Positions 8,487 through 18,072 of a stretch of 49,629 nt of DNA are shown here, one piece after another. A program made the position numbers and the translations under genes. Location of the stretch: assembly GCF_900103035.1 (NCBI RefSeq), contig NZ_FMWO01000071.1, forward strand, positions 1 through 49,629. The letters are read 5' to 3'. This DNA is from Nitrosomonas mobilis (lineage in GTDB: Bacteria > Pseudomonadota > Gammaproteobacteria > Burkholderiales > Nitrosomonadaceae). Below the pieces are notes generated by a model. That model saw only the letters and a list, made by a program, of their open reading frames with translations. It made no database searches and had not been told where the DNA came from. Positions within the stretch are counted from its first letter, which is position 1. The number at the start of each line of letters is the position of its first letter.

Positions 8487-8540
8487 CAGTCCGATCTATC
8501 GTCCCCGGGCTTAATTTTAAAGATAAACGGAGTAAGTATT

Positions 8541-9830
8541 ATGGCCAAAGAAAATACAGCTATCTTGTCACTAGGCGAAGGTAAGCAAACAATTGAGCTG
8601 CCGATCATGTCGGGTAGTGAAGGGCCCGATGTGATCGATATTCGCGCCTTGTATCCACAGAGCGGCCTGTTCACCTATGATCCCGGATTCGTTTCCACCG
8701 CCAGCAGTAAATCTGCGATTACTTTCATCGATGGAGACGAAGGGGTACTGCTCTATCGCGGCTATCCGATCGAGCAACTGGCGACCCGTTGTGATTTCAT
8801 GGAAGTTTGCTATTTGCTGCTCAATGGAGAGTTGCCGGACAGCACGCAGAAAAACCAGTTTGTCACAACGGTCAAAAACCATACAATGCTGCACGAACAA
8901 CTTGTCAAGTTTTTTGGCGGCTTCCGGCGGGATGCGCATCCGATGGCTGTGATGGTAGGCGTGGTCGGTGCCTTGTCTGCCTTTTATCATGAGGCGATGG
9001 ATATTGCGGACGCCATTCATCGAGAGGAATCCGCTTTTCGCTTGATTGCCAAATTGCCTACCATCACCGCAATGGCCTATAAATACAATATCGGACAGCC
9101 CTTTATATATCCGCATAATGATTTGGGTTACACTGAAAATTTTCTGTATATGATGTTCGCCACCCCCGCTGAAAAATATGTGCCCAACCCGATCATTGCA
9201 CGGGCGATGGACCGTATTCTCATCCTGCATGCAGATCATGAACAGAATGCGTCTACCTCGACGGTGCGACTGGCCGGTTCTAGTGGCGCTAATCCCTTTG
9301 CCTGCATTTCGGCAGGAATTGCCTGCTTGTGGGGGCCGGCGCATGGTGGCGCGAACGAAGCCTGCCTCAATATGCTGGAAGAAATTGGTGATATTTCTCG
9401 TATTAACGAATATATCAATCGCGCCAAAGACAAGAATGATCCCTTCCGTTTAATGGGCTTTGGCCATCGGGTATATAAAAACTTTGATCCTCGTGCCAAC
9501 CTGATGCGGGAAACCTGTCATGAAGTGCTCAACGAACTGGGATTACACAACGATCGTTTATTCAAACTGGCACTGGAACTCGAAAAAATAGCCCTTGAGG
9601 ATGATTATTTCATTTCCAAAAAGCTGTATCCCAACGTCGATTTTTATTCGGGAATCGTTCAGCGTGCGCTGGGGATTCCAACCTCGATGTTTACATCGGT
9701 TTTTGCCATGGCACGCACCGTTGGTTGGGTTGCGCAATGGAATGAAATGATCTCTGATCCGGAACAGAAGATTGGTCGCCCGCGTCAACTTTATATCGGG
9801 ACGCCCAGAAGGGATATGCCGAAGTCGTAA
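8541..9830 (+). CDS. gltA: Citrate synthase (type II)
   Basis: A 429-residue hexameric-type citrate synthase, condensing acetyl-CoA and oxaloacetate. Length and sequence match the E. coli type (427 residues). Catalytic residues are visible: His268 in [11 protein letters not shown], His309 in [13 protein letters not shown] and Asp367 in [10 protein letters not shown] ribosome site CGGAG precedes the start. It lies between sdhE and sucA, the usual betaproteobacterial TCA order. Confidence 0.97.
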   Translation: MAKENTAILSLGEGKQTIELPIMSGSEGPDVIDIRALYPQSGLFTYDPGFVSTASSKSAITFIDGDEGVLLYRGYPIEQLATRCDFMEVCYLLLNGELPDSTQKNQFVTTVKNHTMLHEQLVKFFGGFRRDAHPMAVMVGVVGALSAFYHEAMDIADAIHREESAFRLIAKLPTITAMAYKYNIGQPFIYPHNDLGYTENFLYMMFATPAEKYVPNPIIARAMDRILILHADHEQNASTSTVRLAGSSGANPFACISAGIACLWGPAHGGANEACLNMLEEIGDISRINEYINRAKDKNDPFRLMGFGHRVYKNFDPRANLMRETCHEVLNELGLHNDRLFKLALELEKIALEDDYFISKKLYPNVDFYSGIVQRALGIPTSMFTSVFAMARTVGWVAQWNEMISDPEQKIGRPRQLYIGTPRRDMPKS

Positions 9831-9873
9831 TTGACTGGTCAACTCTTTTGCCATTGAACGCACTGTGACGACG

Positions 9874-12738
9874 ATGAAAAAATTCCTTGAGAACTCGATG
9901 TTGTTCGGGGCAAACGCGGCTTTCATCGAGATGCTGTACGAACAATATCTGGTGAATCCGGCAGATGTGCCAGCGCAGTGGCGTGAATATTTTGATAGTT
10001 TGCAGCAAGCAGAAACTATCTCTGCCCGCGATGTTCCCCATACGCCGATCATCGAATCCCTGAAGCGTGCCTCGGTGGTGCAAACTTCAGCAACACCCAC
10101 ACCTGCGTCCCAACCCGTTGTGACAAATGTGGAATTGGTTGATCCGGAAATCAGGATTCGCAAGCAGGTCGCTGTCTTGCAGTTGATCAATACCTATCGT
10201 TTCCTGGGAGTGCGCCGGGCGAATCTGGATCCGCTTAACCTGCAGCAAACAGCAGATGTGCCTGAGTTGGATCCGGCTTTCTACGGATTAAGCGATGTGG
10301 ACATGGAGCAGGTTTTCAATGCCGGATCGCTGGTAGGACCACAACAGGCAACCTTGAAAGAAATTATCCAGCGTTTGCAGATGACCTATTGTGGCAGTGT
10401 AGGCGCGGAATATATGTATGTCGCGGATATCCGGCAAAAACGCTGGATACAGAACCGGCTTGAATCTATCATGGCGCAACCGGTTTTTCCGCCAGAGTAT
10501 AAGCGTCATATTCTCGAGCGCTTATCAGCAGCGGAAGGGTTCGAGAAATATCTGCATAATCGCTATGTCGGGCAGAAACGTTTTTCCGGAGAAGGCAATG
10601 AAAGCCTGATTCCGCTGTTGGACAAACTGCTGCAACACGCGGGCACGGCAGGGGTCAAGGAAATTGCGATCGGCATGGCGCATCGCGGACGCCTTAATGT
10701 GCTGGTTAATACATTAGGAAAAATGCCATCCGAATTGTTTCAGGAATTCGAGGGCAAAAAACCCCAGTTGCTGACCTCCGGTGATGTCAAATATCATCAG
10801 GGGTTTTCCTCGGCCGTGATGACGCCGGGTGGAATCGTACATCTGGCGCTGGCGTTCAATCCCTCGCATCTGGAGATTGTTAATCCCGTGGTGGAAGGAT
10901 CAGTGCGTGCCCGCCAGCATCGGCTGGGTGATAAAACCGGTGATTTGGTAATTCCAGTATTGATCCATGGAGATGCTGCATTCGCCGGGCAGGGTGTAGT
11001 GATGGAAACGCTCAATCTATCTCAAACCCGTGGGTATGGGACGGGGGGTACCATTCATGTCATCATCAATAACCAGATTGGCTTTACCACATCCGATCCG
11101 CGTGACAGCCGCTCATCGCTTTATTGCACCGATGTCGCCAAAATGATTGATGCCCCGGTTTTTCATGTCAATGGCGATGACCCGGAAGCAGTGGTGTTAA
11201 TAACCGAAATTGCACTCGATTTTCGCATGCAGTTCCGCAAGGATGTCGTCATTGATCTCGTGTGCTTTCGTAAACAAGGGCACAATGAGCAGGATGAACC
11301 CATGGTGACCCAGCCATCGATGTATCGTGTCATCCGGCAGCATCCGGGTACACGCAGATTGTATGCCGACAGACTGATTCAGCAGGCAGTCGTAGAGGAA
11401 GCAGAAGTGGCCATGCTGGAACAGTCCTATCGGGAAGCGATGGATGCTGGCTGCAATCCCAATAAGACCATTTGCTATGATTATAAATCTCCGCATGGGG
11501 TAAATTGGGCAATCTTCCAGGAGTCTGACGAATGGAATAAACCGGTCAAAACCGGCGTTTCGATCGAAGATTTACGCTATCTGGCACAGCGTCTCACCGA
11601 TATTCCCGCTACATTTCAGCTGCAATCCCGAGTCCAGAAGATTATCGACGACCGTCGCAGCATGGGAAAAAGCGAGCTACTGCTCGATTGGGGCATGGCA
11701 GAGAGTCTGGCTTATGCTTCTTTGTTGAAGGACGGCTACCCGATCCGAATTTCCGGGCAGGATTGCGGACGTGGCACGTTCTTCCATCGTCATGCGGTAC
11801 TGCATGACCAGCAACGCGAGCAGGATCAATGGGAAGATGGCATTTATATTCCGTTACGCCATATTGCCCCCAAGCAGCCTGATTTCGTGATTATCGATTC
11901 CATCCTGTCGGAAGAGGCGGTGCTTGGATTCGAATATGGCTATTCAACCGCACAGCCAAACGAACTGGTTATCTGGGAGGCGCAATTTGGTGATTTTGCG
12001 AATGGGGCGCAAGTGGTTATCGACCAGTTCATCGCCTCGGGCGAAGCCAAATGGGGGCGGCTGTGCGGGCTGGTCATGCTGCTGCCGCATGGTTACGAAG
12101 GGCAGGGGCCGGAACACTCTTCCGCACGGCTGGAGCGTTTTCTGCAGCTGTGCGCGGAGTACAATATTCAGGTATGCGTACCTTCCACTCCGGCACAGAT
12201 TTTTCATCTACTGCGTCGGCAGATGATCCGTCCCATGCGCAAACCCCTGATTGTAATGACGCCGAAAAGCATGCTGCGGCACAAAGAGGCGGTTTCCCCT
12301 CTGGAAGAACTTGCCAGTGGACGGTTTCAGATGGTTATTGGAGAAGCGGAAGCACTCGATGTTGACAAGATCAGGCGTGTCATTGTCTGTAGCGGCAAGA
12401 TTTATTACGAGCTCATTGCCTACCGCCACAAACATGAAATTGCCGACATGGCCGTCATCCGCCTGGAACAGCTATATCCCTTTCCGCACGAAGAATTTCA
12501 TGCGCAGATCAACCATTACGTGCGTGCCAGAGAAGTTCTGTGGTGTCAGGAGGAACCCGGCAATCAAGGTGCCTGGCATCGGATTCAGCACTATCTGTTG
12601 CGCCATATGCGGCCAGATCAGGTCCTGGGTTACGCGCTGCGGCCCTCTGCCGCCTCGCCTTCTGTTGGCTACCTGGCGCTGGACAGACTTAGGCAGAAAG
12701 AAGTGATTGAAGCAGCTTTTCGTGACAAACTCGAATGA
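9874..12738 (+). CDS. sucA: 2-Oxoglutarate dehydrogenase E1 component
   Basis: About 954 residues, the thiamine-diphosphate E1 that decarboxylates 2-oxoglutarate and passes succinyl groups to SucB lipoyl arms. Visible parts are the N-terminal subunit-binding segment (MLYEQYLVNPADVPAQWREYF), GMAHRGRLNVLVNTLGK, the pyrophosphate region GDAAFAGQGVVMETLNLSQ, NNQIGFTT, and the transketolase-like C-terminal half (RISGQDCGRGTFFHRHAVLHD). Starts at GTG 9865 or ATG 9874 are both possible and neither has a clear ribosome site; I prefer the ATG. sucB follows 23 bases later. Confidence 0.96.
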   Translation: MKKFLENSMLFGANAAFIEMLYEQYLVNPADVPAQWREYFDSLQQAETISARDVPHTPIIESLKRASVVQTSATPTPASQPVVTNVELVDPEIRIRKQVAVLQLINTYRFLGVRRANLDPLNLQQTADVPELDPAFYGLSDVDMEQVFNAGSLVGPQQATLKEIIQRLQMTYCGSVGAEYMYVADIRQKRWIQNRLESIMAQPVFPPEYKRHILERLSAAEGFEKYLHNRYVGQKRFSGEGNESLIPLLDKLLQHAGTAGVKEIAIGMAHRGRLNVLVNTLGKMPSELFQEFEGKKPQLLTSGDVKYHQGFSSAVMTPGGIVHLALAFNPSHLEIVNPVVEGSVRARQHRLGDKTGDLVIPVLIHGDAAFAGQGVVMETLNLSQTRGYGTGGTIHVIINNQIGFTTSDPRDSRSSLYCTDVAKMIDAPVFHVNGDDPEAVVLITEIALDFRMQFRKDVVIDLVCFRKQGHNEQDEPMVTQPSMYRVIRQHPGTRRLYADRLIQQAVVEEAEVAMLEQSYREAMDAGCNPNKTICYDYKSPHGVNWAIFQESDEWNKPVKTGVSIEDLRYLAQRLTDIPATFQLQSRVQKIIDDRRSMGKSELLLDWGMAESLAYASLLKDGYPIRISGQDCGRGTFFHRHAVLHDQQREQDQWEDGIYIPLRHIAPKQPDFVIIDSILSEEAVLGFEYGYSTAQPNELVIWEAQFGDFANGAQVVIDQFIASGEAKWGRLCGLVMLLPHGYEGQGPEHSSARLERFLQLCAEYNIQVCVPSTPAQIFHLLRRQMIRPMRKPLIVMTPKSMLRHKEAVSPLEELASGRFQMVIGEAEALDVDKIRRVIVCSGKIYYELIAYRHKHEIADMAVIRLEQLYPFPHEEFHAQINHYVRAREVLWCQEEPGNQGAWHRIQHYLLRHMRPDQVLGYALRPSAASPSVGYLALDRLRQKEVIEAAFRDKLE

Positions 12739-12761
12739 ATGATTGATCCAAGGAGGTTTCT

Positions 12762-14063
12762 ATGTTGATCGAAGTCAAAGTTCCGATATTATCTGAATCG
12801 GTAGCTGACGCTACGCTGGCGAACTGGCACAAAAAGAAGGGTGAGCGGGTTGAGCGGGGCGAAAATCTGATCGATATTGAAACAGATAAAGTAGTCATGG
12901 AATTGCCGGCGCCACAGGCTGGAATCCTCGTAGAAATTCTCAAAGAAGATGGTGCAACCGTCGCAGGTGAAGAGGTCATTGCCAGAATCGATACGACAGG
13001 CAAGCAGGCAGAGGCTTCCTCTGAGACGGTTGCTGCCAAAGTAGAGCCTGCTGCTGAAAACAAGGCAGAACTGCAATCGGTAACCCCCGTTGCAGACAAA
13101 ATTTCTACCGATGCATCGCCAAAGCTGCCGCCCGCCGCAAAACGGGTGGCAGCAGAGCACAATCTCGAAGCTGATGAGATTCAAAACATTCGGGGTACGG
13201 GTCGGGACGGGCGCATCGTCAAACAGGATATCTTGGATTACGTCAATAACAAGAATGAAGAGAAAAGTGATCAGCAGGAAGCCGGCAGCCGCACTCTGAC
13301 AGCCACATCTGTCGGGGATGCGGAGCCGGCGCGACCAGCTGTCGTGCCCGCTGCAATCACTGAACGGCCAGAAAAAAGGGTTCCGATGACCCGCCTGCGG
13401 ATGCGCATTGCTGAAAGACTGGTGCAATCACAGGCGACCGCAGCGATCCTCACCACTTTCAACGAAGTCAACATGCAGGCTGTGCTTGATCTGCGCGCCC
13501 GCTACAAGGACAGTTTCGAAAAAGAACACGGCGTAAAACTTGGCTTGATGTCATTCTTCGTCAAGGCGGCAGTGGCGGCGCTTAAAAAATACCCCATCAT
13601 CAATGCCTCAGTAGACGGCAATGACATCGTTTACCACGAATACTTCGACATCGGCATTGCAGTCGCCAGTCCACGCGGACTGGTCGTGCCAATTCTGCGC
13701 GATGCTGACAAGCTTTCCTTCGCCGAAATCGAAACGCGGATCGCCGATCTTGCCAAGCGTGCGCAGGAAGGCAAAATTACGCTGGAAGAACTGACCGGTG
13801 GCACCTTTTCTATCACCAATGGCGGTGTATTTGGTTCGATGTTATCCACGCCCATTATCAACCCGCCACAGGGTGCCATTCTCGGCATTCACGCCACTAA
13901 ACAACGCCCAGTAGCCGAGAACGGTCAAGTAGTCATCCGCCCGATGAACTATTTCGCACTATCCTATGATCACCGTATCATCGACGGGCGCGAAGCCGTG
14001 TTGTCATTGGCTGCAATCAAGGAAGCTCTGGAATACCCGGTAAGCCCTTTGTTTGAATCGTAA
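12762..14063 (+). CDS. sucB: 2-Oxoglutarate dehydrogenase E2 (dihydrolipoyl succinyltransferase)
   Basis: A 433-residue E2 core. Residues 1-75 form a single lipoyl domain with the modified lysine Lys43 in [13 protein letters not shown] flexible Ala/Pro/Glu-rich linker follows, then an E3-binding domain (about 126-160, [16 protein letters not shown] and [15 protein letters not shown]), a second linker, and the acyltransferase domain. The active site is DHRIIDGRE, with His404 and Asp408. A strong ribosome site AAGGAGG precedes the ATG. In many relatives lpd follows; here the gene runs into transposase debris. Confidence 0.97.
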   Translation: MLIEVKVPILSESVADATLANWHKKKGERVERGENLIDIETDKVVMELPAPQAGILVEILKEDGATVAGEEVIARIDTTGKQAEASSETVAAKVEPAAENKAELQSVTPVADKISTDASPKLPPAAKRVAAEHNLEADEIQNIRGTGRDGRIVKQDILDYVNNKNEEKSDQQEAGSRTLTATSVGDAEPARPAVVPAAITERPEKRVPMTRLRMRIAERLVQSQATAAILTTFNEVNMQAVLDLRARYKDSFEKEHGVKLGLMSFFVKAAVAALKKYPIINASVDGNDIVYHEYFDIGIAVASPRGLVVPILRDADKLSFAEIETRIADLAKRAQEGKITLEELTGGTFSITNGGVFGSMLSTPIINPPQGAILGIHATKQRPVAENGQVVIRPMNYFALSYDHRIIDGREAVLSLAAIKEALEYPVSPLFES

Positions 14064-14130
14064 ATCACATAGGGCGGGCAACTTTTCTCCTGATTAGAAA
14101 GATTATTGTTAAGTCAAGCCTGATTTTTTC

Positions 14131-14213
14131 TATGATAAGGCTGATAAGACGCATACTGGTCCAAACAAACGTATCAAAGAGGACTATCATGGCCATGAAC
14201 CGTGTTCAATTCT
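14131..14213 (+). pseudogene. Possible 5' stub of an IS1595-type transposase
   Basis: ATGGCCATGAACCGTGTTCAATTC followed by TAA encodes MAMNRVQF, which resembles the N-terminus of IS1595-family transposases. AAGAGGA lies just upstream as a ribosome site. The frame ends at once and the sequence changes character, so at most the head of a deleted element remains. The match is short and the call is tentative. Confidence 0.3.
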
Positions 14214-14229
14214 AATCAGGAAGCGCAAA

Positions 14230-14800
14230 GCTAGGGAATCGCGCAGCATTATGACACCGAGCTGCTGCCGGATGCTCCTGATAAAAAAGCAGGTGGGTTG
14301 TGCTGGACAGAATAGCCGCGAAACAGTGCCGGGCTCTGGCGCCTATTGTCTGCGCAGTAACGAAACCAGCAGCGATAACGAGCGGTTATGACGCATCTAC
14401 ATCATGCTCATCAACCTCAAAGCTGCACTTCGTATCCTCAAATCCGAATTGGGGTTACGTCCGGTTTATCATCATAAAAACTGCGCGCCGACAGCCCGCC
14501 TACTCATTACCGTGATCGCCTATCAATTCGTGGAACTCATTCAGAGGCTTCTCCAGAGTCATGGCATCCGGAGCCGCTGGAGCAGTTTATGGGGAATCCT
14601 GTCTGTACAGCGGTATCACATTCCGCTGTGCCAGCGGCAAGAAGACCCTGTATGTCCGCAAAACCACCCGTCCAGGACCAGCCTTGCAACCATTTACCGA
14701 GTACTGAATATCGACCTCTTACCAGGAGGCGTACAAAAACTAAGGTGTGACTTACGAATTCTGCTCAATGGAGAAATTGTAGTGTCCTACGTTGTTTTTT
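14230..14800 (+). pseudogene. Degenerate C-terminal fragment of an IS1634/IS4-like transposase
   Basis: Frame 1 from about 14314 reads SRETVPGSGAYCLRSNETSS..NERL, a TGA, then RIYIML, continuing through RILKSELGLRPVYHHK, LLITVIAYQFVELIQRLL and LLPGGVQKL. This series matches the C-terminal catalytic part of IS1634-type transposases (consensus SLKSELGLRPVYHHK then LFITVLAYQFV). The preceding QHYDTELLPDAPDKKA is in another frame. A stop in place of Trp, frameshifts and a diverged tail show long decay. No inverted repeats were found. Confidence 0.7.
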
Positions 14801-14905
14801 AGTCTTCAATTATATGATAATTAACGTTTTCTAAAAACGGGTATTAAATGTGGGTTAGCCGTCAAATTGAATCAATCAATCCGTGCCGACGATATTGTTA
14901 TTGTA

Positions 14906-16363
14906 TTAGAAAGATAAATCCCATTGTGCCCAGAAACGTTGATCGGAACGGCTACTCGAATTATTCGGATCGAGGGTCAAGTGGCTAACCTGGAAGCTCA
15001 CTTTGCTGTTATGACCGTTTAGGAAATAAGTCATTACCCCGCTGATCTCTTGTTGCTGGATGTTATTTTCTGCAAGATTCGGATCGACAAACGCGTATCG
15101 TCCGGCAAACTCCAAATTCATGGGTATCAGAGGGATAACATGATGAGGGAAGTAACCCACTTGAACGAGGCCGCCCAGCATGGTGGTTTCCTTGAACGAA
15201 CTATCCTGCGCGGCAAGCTTGTCTTTAATCTCTTTCCAGTGCATCTCATGCGACAACGAGAATCCTTGCCATTTTAATCTAATTTCCCCCATCAGCTGAT
15301 TGGTTCTGTACTGACCGTCTTTTCCAACACTGCTAAAAGGCTCCCAAGGCATAGCTCTGCAACTTCTGTCGTTAGTCGCAAAAGTTAGGCATCGGCTTTT
15401 ATTGGTGTTCGCCGCAATCGCAAAATTGAGTACCGGCTGTTCGTGAAACTCAATGTCGGATTGAGAAAATGGCATTTCTCCGCCCAACGCGTTCCATTGC
15501 AAACGGGCGTTGTACATCATGCCATCATCGTCATTATTTCGCTCTCCGACGCCCATACCAGAAAAGACTCCGAGATAATAGGTGACATCGTGCCAAGTTC
15601 CAGGGAACAGATTTCCGTACAATTGCGCACCTTGTTGACGATCGACCGTGAATATACTGTTAACGATCGAACGGTTGACAAATTGTTGATTGCCGGACGA
15701 CGTTTTTCTTTCAGCGTTGTAGATGACCTTGCCCCGACCGAGTTCCAATGAGGCCCATTTAAACTTGGCTACCGTCAAGTTCAAGTCGCGCAAGACCGGG
15801 TCAGCCCAATCATACTGCAAATAAAATTTAAGCCATGGCCAGTAGGCATGACCTTTCAATTTGGTACGCGCCCGTCGAATCATGAAGGAGCTCTGTTCGC
15901 GATCTAAGTCATTTAGCGTACGCGGATCGCTGTCGAACGGATTGGCATAGCGCGTCTGAATTCGGTTTTGAATCGCCAACGCAAATTTACCATTATCAGT
16001 TTTGAATTCAAATCCGTTATTACCGTAACTCACACCAGATGGTAATATACCTTTCGAATCGACTGGCTTGGCTTTAGTCTCCATAGCTTCAATTTGTTTT
16101 TGATCGATTCGCGCTTCCATGACATCCAACTCACGGGTTTTTTGATCCAGTTTCCCCTCTAACGCTTTGGCTTCGGAGAGTTGATTAGTGCCAGTCGCTT
16201 CGTCCACTCGTTGAAAGGTACCAAGCTTGGTCCGATTGGGTCCGGGTTCGGCGTACAGTTGTTTAGTTTCATTGTCGACATAAAGTTCGATCGTCGAAGC
16301 GCCGGAGGGGGCTGTTACTCCCATTACTGCCAAAATGGCAATCGTTAAATATGTAAACTTCAT
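14906..16363 (-). CDS. Outer-membrane porin (OprO/OprP phosphate-porin-like family)
   Basis: A 485-residue predicted beta-barrel. Residues 1-23 (MKFTYLTIAILAVMGVTAPSGAS) form a signal peptide. A short charged, probably coiled-coil region follows (about 45-95, rich in Glu/Lys/Gln), then a barrel of alternating aromatic strands, for example YWPWLKFYLQYDWADPVL. The last residue is Phe (WAQWDLSF), the typical signal for the outer-membrane assembly machinery. The open frame runs upstream to 16420, but those 19 residues come from the MITE-like insertion, so ATG 16363 is the start. No good ribosome site is seen before it. Ion selectivity cannot be judged from sequence. Confidence 0.8.
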   Translation of the reverse strand: MKFTYLTIAILAVMGVTAPSGASTIELYVDNETKQLYAEPGPNRTKLGTFQRVDEATGTNQLSEAKALEGKLDQKTRELDVMEARIDQKQIEAMETKAKPVDSKGILPSGVSYGNNGFEFKTDNGKFALAIQNRIQTRYANPFDSDPRTLNDLDREQSSFMIRRARTKLKGHAYWPWLKFYLQYDWADPVLRDLNLTVAKFKWASLELGRGKVIYNAERKTSSGNQQFVNRSIVNSIFTVDRQQGAQLYGNLFPGTWHDVTYYLGVFSGMGVGERNNDDDGMMYNARLQWNALGGEMPFSQSDIEFHEQPVLNFAIAANTNKSRCLTFATNDRSCRAMPWEPFSSVGKDGQYRTNQLMGEIRLKWQGFSLSHEMHWKEIKDKLAAQDSSFKETTMLGGLVQVGYFPHHVIPLIPMNLEFAGRYAFVDPNLAENNIQQQEISGVMTYFLNGHNSKVSFQVSHLTLDPNNSSSRSDQRFWAQWDLSF

Positions 16364-16381
16364 AAAAATAAAAATGTTATT

Positions 16382-16523
16382 GGCTATGTCATCGTAGTTA
16401 GTGATGCTCATGCAACTCAATGAACTTGAAACAAAATATAAATTGTTGGTTTTTGGTTAATGACGTGTTTATAAATGATAGCTTTTTTATTTACAGTAAC
16501 TAACAGTTAATGATGATATAGCC
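16382..16523 (+). mobile_element. MITE-like element, copy 2 (142 bp, near-perfect 8-bp target duplication)
   Basis: The termini GGCTATGTCATCGT... and ...ATGATGATATAGCC are an imperfect inverted repeat. The flanks are ATGTTATT (16374-16381) and ATGTTAAT (16524-16531), a 7-of-8 target duplication. It shares a 30-base identical core and the GCAGTAACTA/ACAGTAACTA region with copy 1, in the same orientation. The termini are more diverged than in copy 1, so it may be an older insertion. It lies 18 bases before the porin ATG and contains that gene's present upstream region. Confidence 0.8.
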
Positions 16524-16573
16524 ATGTTAATTTGGTGCTAATGTTTAACTGGCCGCCATGATATGGCTGAAAT

Positions 16574-16625
16574 GGCGACAGCTCAGCATGAGGCAGGCTG
16601 AAATGGGGTTACATATAAAGGCGTG
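16574..16625 (-). repeat. Dispersed repeat fragment, inverted partner of 839-890
   Basis: The reverse complement of 16574-16600 matches 864-890 at 25 of 27 bases, with weaker similarity out to 16625. It lies 50 bases beyond MITE copy 2, mirroring the arrangement at the left side. Confidence 0.6.
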
Positions 16626-16639
16626 ACGAAACAATTCAA

Positions 16640-16963
16640 ATGTATTATGGCCCTGTTTATATTGGCTGTGGGTTTGCTGCAGAGTTTTGATGATCTGGCT
16701 CCACCGTATGGCCTCTGTTGCTCGCTAAGCTTGATGGATTTCTACTGTTGCTAGCGCGGGCATCAATCAACAAATGGCGGCTCGTACCTGCTATCGAACG
16801 GGGCGATCTGCGCGGAGCCGTCACCGTCAGTCTGCGCAAAACCCTGATCTCCGAATATATCCTGACCATTCTCATGTTTATTTTCACTGCCGTCCTGACT
16901 ACCTTTACTTCGCCACCTGCTGATTTCGGTATTGATGAAGGTGACGACCCGGATGTATTTTGA
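16640..16963 (+). pseudogene. C-terminal remnant of a CopD-family copper resistance membrane protein
   Basis: The end of the frame at 16718-16963 reads LLAKLDGFLLLLARASINKWRLVPAIERGD, then SLRKTLISEYILTILMFIFTAVLTTFTSPP. This fits the last two membrane helices of CopD-type proteins (LLAKL...NRWRLVPAL...). Just upstream, DDLAPPYGL in another frame (codons near 16692-16715) fits the preceding CopD segment, so there is a frameshift at about 16715. The N-terminal majority of the gene is gone. There is no intact copC/copD in the window. Confidence 0.65.
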
Positions 16964-17011
16964 AAATCTTTGGGTAGGTGATCGCAATCAAGGAGATCTG
17001 GAATAACCAGC

Positions 17012-17104
17012 GTGGTTCGTTTTTTGATTGCAGCGTTTTTGTCCACAGCACCAACCGCATGGGCACAAGAGCGATTCCCTTCCTACGTCACTGGACTTGC
17101 CTAG
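17012..17104 (+). pseudogene. Signal-peptide stub of a truncated secreted protein
   Basis: From GTG 17012 a 30-residue frame reads VVRFLIAAFLSTAPTAWAQ then ERFPSYVTGLA-stop. The first 19 residues look like a Sec signal peptide with an AWA-Q cleavage site. AAGGAG lies about 17 bases upstream. It follows the copD remnant and ends five bases before the stop of the convergent ATP-grasp gene. I take it as the head of a gene whose body was deleted, but it could be chance. Confidence 0.35.
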
Positions 17105-17109
17105 AATCC

Positions 17110-18054
17110 CTATGTTTTATGAAAAATTGCCTGCCCCAGTGCAGCGCGCTCCTGCGGGGGGGCTGGAATGGTTTCAAGTTGCTCTACAGCCTGTAACAGC
17201 TTGTTGAGTCCTTTGGCGTTGGCGATCTGAATCGATAAGCCGGGACGGGCATTCAGTTCCAACACGAGTGGCCCTAGATCACGATCGAGCACGATATCGA
17301 CTCCGAGATAACCCAGGTCAACTAGATCATGGCATTGTGCGGCCAAGGTCAGCAGTTTCTGCCAGTGCGGTATCTGCACGCCGCTGATTGGAGCGCCGGT
17401 ATCGGGATGATGATCAACGGGGAAATTCTGCCAAACGGCAGAATTTGTCTGTCCGGTGATCAGATCAACACCTGCGCCAACGGCGCCCTGATGAAGATTG
17501 GCTTTTCCGTTTGACATCCGGGTCGGCAGGCGCACCATAGCCGTGATCGGCACGCCTTTGAATACAATAGTGCGAATATCGGGTACGCCCTGATAGGAAA
17601 TAGCCTCGAATACTGGATCAAATTTAACGCGGTATTCGATCAGTGCCTGGTCTGGCTGTCCGCCCAGGCTATAAAGACCACTCAGAATATTTGAAATGTG
17701 ATAGGCAATTTCGTCCTGGGTTAGCAGATTACCGTTGCTGAGGCGATAGCGGTCGTAAAGTTGCCCTGTGACAACACAGATGCCATTACCACCCGAGCCA
17801 TGTGCCGGCTTGATGACGAAATCCTCGTGATCCTTGATGATATTGGCAAGATTGGCAATATCATGTTCAATTTCTATGACGCCATAGAGCTCCGGTACGG
17901 CAATGCCGGCTTTTTCTGCCAGGATTTTCGTTTGTAGCTTATCATCTACCAGCGGGAAGCGTGATCGCCGATTGTAGACAGAGATATAATCGGCATTGCG
18001 TTGGTTCATGCCAACAATACCGGTTTTTCTGAGATTTAGCCAGGTTTTGAACAT
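17110..18054 (-). CDS. RimK-like ATP-grasp ligase (alpha-L-glutamate ligase-related family)
   Basis: A 314-residue cytosolic ATP-grasp enzyme with no signal peptide. Visible parts are NADYISVYNRRSRFPLVDDKLQTK near the N-terminus, the ATP-binding FVIKPAHGSGGNGI (residues 79-92) and the metal-binding end LELNARPGLSIQ (265-276). RimK relatives form amide bonds between a carboxylate and an amino acid; this subgroup's substrate is not established. It is the last gene of a three-gene minus-strand operon, 18 bases after the membrane transglutaminase-like gene. Those neighbours suggest it acts with a membrane-bound and a periplasmic partner. Confidence 0.85.
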   Translation of the reverse strand: MFKTWLNLRKTGIVGMNQRNADYISVYNRRSRFPLVDDKLQTKILAEKAGIAVPELYGVIEIEHDIANLANIIKDHEDFVIKPAHGSGGNGICVVTGQLYDRYRLSNGNLLTQDEIAYHISNILSGLYSLGGQPDQALIEYRVKFDPVFEAISYQGVPDIRTIVFKGVPITAMVRLPTRMSNGKANLHQGAVGAGVDLITGQTNSAVWQNFPVDHHPDTGAPISGVQIPHWQKLLTLAAQCHDLVDLGYLGVDIVLDRDLGPLVLELNARPGLSIQIANAKGLNKLLQAVEQLETIPAPPQERAALGQAIFHKT

Positions 18055-18072
18055 AGAATCAGCGGCGGCGCA

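Noticed and set aside
8571..9344. Long open frame (257 codons) on the minus strand inside gltA
   Set aside because: It lies fully opposite a well-conserved citrate synthase gene, has no recognisable protein features and reflects codon bias of the sense gene.
16364..16420. Porin start at 16420, with 19 extra residues
   Set aside because: Those codons come from the MITE-like element and would precede and mask a good signal peptide starting at 16363.
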